Positions 60,357 through 64,000 of a stretch of DNA of 64,000 bases are shown here, in pieces. Under the pieces are notes generated by a model. It was not told the origin of the DNA and did not search any database. It saw only the letters and a program-made list of their open reading frames with translations. The stretch spans positions 2,580,501-2,644,500 of the forward strand of contig NZ_CP024311.1 in NCBI RefSeq assembly GCF_002944315.1, given 5' to 3'. The stretch comes from Rhizobium sp. NXC24. Its GTDB lineage: Bacteria; Pseudomonadota; Alphaproteobacteria; Rhizobiales; Rhizobiaceae. The translations under genes and the position numbers were made by a program. Each line of letters opens with the position of its first letter. Position 1 is the first letter of the stretch.

Positions 60357-61340
60357 TCACCGATTTGGTGTCTTGGCCTGCGTCTCCTGCGCTGTCGCGA
60401 ACGATGCCCGTGTGTCCGCAGCCACAACCGCCGCCGGCAAGGGTGTGCCGCGTTTGCGCTCGCGTGCCAGCGTCAGCAGGCCGGAAAAGACAATAAGGAC
60501 GATGCCGAGCGCCATCGGCAGATCTATGCTGTCATTGAACAGCAGATAGCCGAAACCGATCGCCCAAATCATTTGGCTATATTGCGGTGGCGCAACGAGA
60601 TTGGCGGGCGCCAACTTCGCTGCGCTCATCAAGAGGACGGTGCCGGCAGCGCCGAGAAGACCGTAGCTGGCGAGGAACATCCATTGCCAAGCCGTCGGCC
60701 ATGTCATCTCCGGCAGCATCAGCAAACCGCTGACGATCAGCGTGCCGAACAACACCGCACCATAAAGCGAGATGCGCTTCTCCTTCGAGCCAAGTGCGCG
60801 ATTGATGACGATCGAGACGGCCCCGCTTAAGCCGCCTATCGCCGCGCAGAGGTGGCCGATCGAAAGCTCACGAAATCCCGGCCGCAGCACGACCAGCACG
60901 CCGACGAAACCGACGATCACCGCCGTCCAACGCTGCCAGCGCACGTCCTCCTTGAGGAACACGACGGACAGAATGGTGACGAAGGATGGCAGCAGAAAGA
61001 GCAGCGCGAAAGCCTCTGCCATCGTCAGCTCGGTGAAAGCCACGATCGAACAGATGGCGCCGATCGCGCCACACGCGAAACGCAGCATCCACAGCGGCCG
61101 GTTCGTCGTCCTGACGATATCCAGCCACCCATCTCCGCGCGTCTTCAGAAACGGGATCGCCGCAAAACCGAACAGCGAGCCGACGAAGGCCACCTGATAG
61201 GACGGCAGCGTCCCATGCAATATCTTGATTGACGCGTCACTGAACGCGAAGACGGCATAGGATGTGAATGCCAAGAGGACGCCACGAAGCGTGGAATGGC
61301 CGGCGGCCATCGAATTGGAATCGGCTGTGATCGATGTCAT
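60357..61340 (-). CDS. EamA/DMT-family transporter
   Basis: A 327-residue inner-membrane protein with ten hydrophobic helices in two EamA repeats: LLAFTSYAVFAFSDASIKIL at the start, CSIVAFTELTMAEAFALLFL, and in the second repeat LYGAVLFGTLIVSGLLMLPE and APPQYSQMIWAIGFGYLLFN. Likely a metabolite exporter. The C-terminal tail is polar. Confidence 0.87.
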   Translation of the reverse strand: MTSITADSNSMAAGHSTLRGVLLAFTSYAVFAFSDASIKILHGTLPSYQVAFVGSLFGFAAIPFLKTRGDGWLDIVRTTNRPLWMLRFACGAIGAICSIVAFTELTMAEAFALLFLLPSFVTILSVVFLKEDVRWQRWTAVIVGFVGVLVVLRPGFRELSIGHLCAAIGGLSGAVSIVINRALGSKEKRISLYGAVLFGTLIVSGLLMLPEMTWPTAWQWMFLASYGLLGAAGTVLLMSAAKLAPANLVAPPQYSQMIWAIGFGYLLFNDSIDLPMALGIVLIVFSGLLTLARERKRGTPLPAAVVAADTRASFATAQETQAKTPNR

Positions 61341-61473
61341 TGGAATTGGGCGATGCGAAGGGAGGGAATTGAATCAGACGTTGTCAGCCGCAATCGTATG
61401 ATGAAATGGGCAGAATTTCTATCGGGCGTCGGAATAAACTATTGTTTCAAGCTGATGAGACGAGTGCTGTCCG

Positions 61474-63111
61474 TCAATTGCCAGCAGCGCCGATCCTCTC
61501 CAACTGTTTTGCGGAGACGTGACCTCTAACCGAATAGGAGAAGGCAACCACCTTCAAGGCCGCATCGTCAACGTTACATTTAAATGCCACCCTTACCCAA
61601 CCTTTCGGTGTGAGCACGCCAGCTCCATCGCCGACGAGATCAATATCCGACAGCATGGCCGGTGTAATCAGTGAGTTATAAAAGCCGCTCGCTTTTAGTT
61701 CATACCCGAACTGCAGCTTTTCCTCGCTATTGCAAAGCTGCTGCACTCGTGTACGTCGCGGCAACTTTTTCCAGGCGTCCAATTCGTCCTTCGACATACG
61801 CGCCATCTCTGTACCGGAGTAGAAGCGCTTGGCCTGGATGAATTTTCCCTGCTGGCCGCCGGACTTTTGCTGAGCCTGCGACGGATCGGTTTTCGATGCG
61901 TCTTGCGTGCTGTCCGCTGACGCCTGCTGCTGCGGCCGAGGTTGAGGCGCGGGGACGAAGGTGGTTCCGGCCGTCGGGTCACTAGGGTCGCCGGAGACCG
62001 GCTGATCCTGCGATTGTTGCTGTGGCTGCGCTCCTCCGGTCGTCGGCACGGCAACATCCGGCACGACCTTGGGATCAGCCGCGGCCTGCTGCTGATCTAC
62101 CTGCCCTTCGGCAGTCTTCGCTAGTCCCGCTATGGGATCGGACGCCGCTCCGTCCTTTTGATCCGCCTGCGTGCCTGCTGCATCCATAGACGGCGTGTTC
62201 GGCTCGACGATCTGGGTGTCAGACGGCTGGTCCGTCGCCAGCTCTTCCGGCGTCGGCGTCGATGCGGGATCACTGGAATTCGGATCGGTTGCAGACGCTG
62301 CGGCGTCCGGCTTGGCGGCCTTGGCTTCCGCGTCGGTCTTCGCTGCCTCCTCCGCCTTCGCCTGTTGCTGCTGCGCAGTGTCATCGCTTGCCGGCGGCGT
62401 CGGGTTCGCCTGCGGCTGCGTGTGGGCCTCTGCCGCAGCCTGCTGGGCGGATGTCTGTTGTGGTGGATTATCGGCAGATGGCGTCGATTGATCCGCAGTT
62501 TGCTGCTGCGGCTGTGTCGCCGGATCGGAACTAGGTGGCTGGTCCTGCTTTGCTTGTGCCGGATCGTCGGTCGTCGGCGTCTGATCTTGCGGCTTGGCTT
62601 GATCATCGGCCGGCGTCGGCGACGGCGCATCACCCGGCTGCGGCTGCGCGTCGGCCTGCTCGGTGGTCGGTGCTGGCTGATCGGCCTTCACATCGGCAGG
62701 CTTATCGGCCTGCGCGGGTTCCTGCGATTTCGCATCCTGATCCTTAGAGTTCGGGTCAGGCCCCTTCTCAGCCTTCGTCTTGCTCTCGTCGCTCAGCTTG
62801 TCAGCGGTCTGCTCGCCCTCAGTCTTGTCGGTGGACGCCGCCTTCGGTTCCTTCGAAGGCTGCTTTTCATCGGGCCTGGGTGTCGGCGTCGGCACGCGGC
62901 CGGCGCGCTCCGACGGCTTTGCGGCGTTCTTTGCCTCCTCCTTGGGCTGCGGCACCATCTCGACATTGATGCTGTCTTCCGGCTGCGGTATCGGCATAGC
63001 CACCACCGGCAGCAGGAAAAGCGCAGCGAAAAACAGGATGTGCACCAGAATGGAAGGGATCAGTCCCCATCGACGCTCATCCGGTTTCCGCTGTTCGGCG
63101 ACGCGCTCCAT
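61474..63111 (-). CDS. DUF930-domain protein with a long low-complexity linker
   Basis: A 545-residue protein: a TonB-like start (basic residues then SILVHILFFAALFLLPVVAM, one transmembrane helix), followed by about 350 residues very rich in P, A, Q, D, S, T and K, and a C-terminal DUF930 domain from about residue 425 (FYSGTEMARMSKDELDAWKK, QLCNSEEKLQFGYELKASGF, GWVRVAFKCNVDDAALKVVA). The linker probably spans the periplasm. DUF930 is found in Rhizobiales and its role is unknown. Confidence 0.85.
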   Translation of the reverse strand: MERVAEQRKPDERRWGLIPSILVHILFFAALFLLPVVAMPIPQPEDSINVEMVPQPKEEAKNAAKPSERAGRVPTPTPRPDEKQPSKEPKAASTDKTEGEQTADKLSDESKTKAEKGPDPNSKDQDAKSQEPAQADKPADVKADQPAPTTEQADAQPQPGDAPSPTPADDQAKPQDQTPTTDDPAQAKQDQPPSSDPATQPQQQTADQSTPSADNPPQQTSAQQAAAEAHTQPQANPTPPASDDTAQQQQAKAEEAAKTDAEAKAAKPDAAASATDPNSSDPASTPTPEELATDQPSDTQIVEPNTPSMDAAGTQADQKDGAASDPIAGLAKTAEGQVDQQQAAADPKVVPDVAVPTTGGAQPQQQSQDQPVSGDPSDPTAGTTFVPAPQPRPQQQASADSTQDASKTDPSQAQQKSGGQQGKFIQAKRFYSGTEMARMSKDELDAWKKLPRRTRVQQLCNSEEKLQFGYELKASGFYNSLITPAMLSDIDLVGDGAGVLTPKGWVRVAFKCNVDDAALKVVAFSYSVRGHVSAKQLERIGAAGN

Positions 63112-63388
63112 CGGTCAGCGGCCGCAAGGCTGACGACGCAGGACAGACGGAAAAGCGCTCAACAATTTCATCCAAACCTTACCGACAAACGACATCCGAC
63201 GACGCCTAGATTCCCGACATATGGTGTTAAACATCAAGGCCAGAAAGAGGCAGCCGGAAAATTGCAGACTGTTAGTCTGATCACAGCTCCGCGGTGCGCG
63301 GAAAACCCTCACCAACACCGTAGCACATAACGTTGCACCGTTAGAAGGACCTGTCGCGAAGCGTGCAGTGCAGGCACATCTGACAAAA
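63112..63388. other. Intergenic region before the rpoD terminator
   Basis: About 280 bp with the promoter of the DUF930 gene. I see no ORF with a ribosome site, no tRNA and no repeat. Confidence 0.4.
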
Positions 63389-63420
63389 CGAAAAACCCGG
63401 CTCGCTTGTACGAACCGGGT
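63389..63420 (-). terminator. Intrinsic terminator of rpoD
   Basis: On the minus strand AACCCGG and CCGGGTT pair in a perfect stem of 7 bp around a 14-nt loop, followed by TTTCGTTTTG. It lies about 30 bp past the rpoD stop. A clear rho-independent terminator. Confidence 0.8.
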
Positions 63421-63449
63421 TCTAATTTCATAGCAACAAAGCAACCTGC

Positions 63450-64000
<551 letters not shown>

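Noticed and set aside
62158..63330. 390-codon rightward ORF, extremely Arg/Leu-rich
   Set aside because: Antisense reading of the low-complexity linker of the DUF930 gene; composition is an artefact.

Overview
The window is a chromosomal segment of an alphaproteobacterium of the Rhizobium/Agrobacterium group. The basis is the gene content (alphaproteobacterial-style rpoD at the right edge, B12-dependent metH, many small rhizobial hypothetical proteins), the high GC and the GNAT/LysR/MFS style of the flanking genes. Both ends are cut: a GntR-family regulator on the left lacks its N-terminus, and rpoD on the right lacks its N-terminal part.

Layout. 1-10.7 kb is host DNA: GntR regulator fragment, metH with a 20-bp perfect palindrome in its leader, an AGE-family sugar epimerase, a UPF0303 protein, a secreted polysaccharide-lyase-like protein, three small ORFs, a TIM-barrel sugar isomerase-like protein and a nitronate monooxygenase. 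About 10.9-41.9 kb is a siphophage-type prophage. Its late genes run leftwards on the minus strand in classical order: small and large terminase, portal, DUF2213 protease with a nested scaffold, cement protein, major capsid, neck proteins, tail tube, G/GT tail chaperones, tape measure, tail hub proteins, a 2007-residue modular tail tip/fibre, endolysin, a lipoprotein and membrane (holin-like) proteins. An S24-type repressor at 40.0 kb lies between a leftward early cluster and a rightward two-gene unit, with the same 16-mer on both sides of it. No integrase, recombinase, replication gene or clear attachment repeats are visible, so the element may be a defective or domesticated prophage.

The tail module is interrupted at 24.87-27.59 kb by three rightward genes for small membrane/lipoprotein-type proteins (two are paralogous to each other), a RAYT/IS200-like transposase unit with 19-bp inverted ends, and a stranded second tape-measure N-terminus. 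This is the most accessory and least explained part of the window. A METTL20-like methyltransferase sits as a second opposite-strand cargo gene at 37.1 kb.

42-64 kb is host DNA again: a MEKHLA/PAS protein, an alpha/beta hydrolase, a SARP/BTAD activator fused to an alpha/beta hydrolase, a LysR gene divergent from a DsbA-like / NAD(P)-binding / degenerate MBL-fold operon, an IS481-type remnant, tRNA-Ile2(CAU), a SIMPL-domain protein, a paralogous pair of small secreted proteins of which one is frameshifted, YjbQ, DUF1428, GNAT, LysR, MFS, B3/4, AraC plus GST (overlapping), GYD, EamA/DMT and DUF930 proteins, and finally rpoD with its terminator. All family calls were made by reading the sequence, without database searches.
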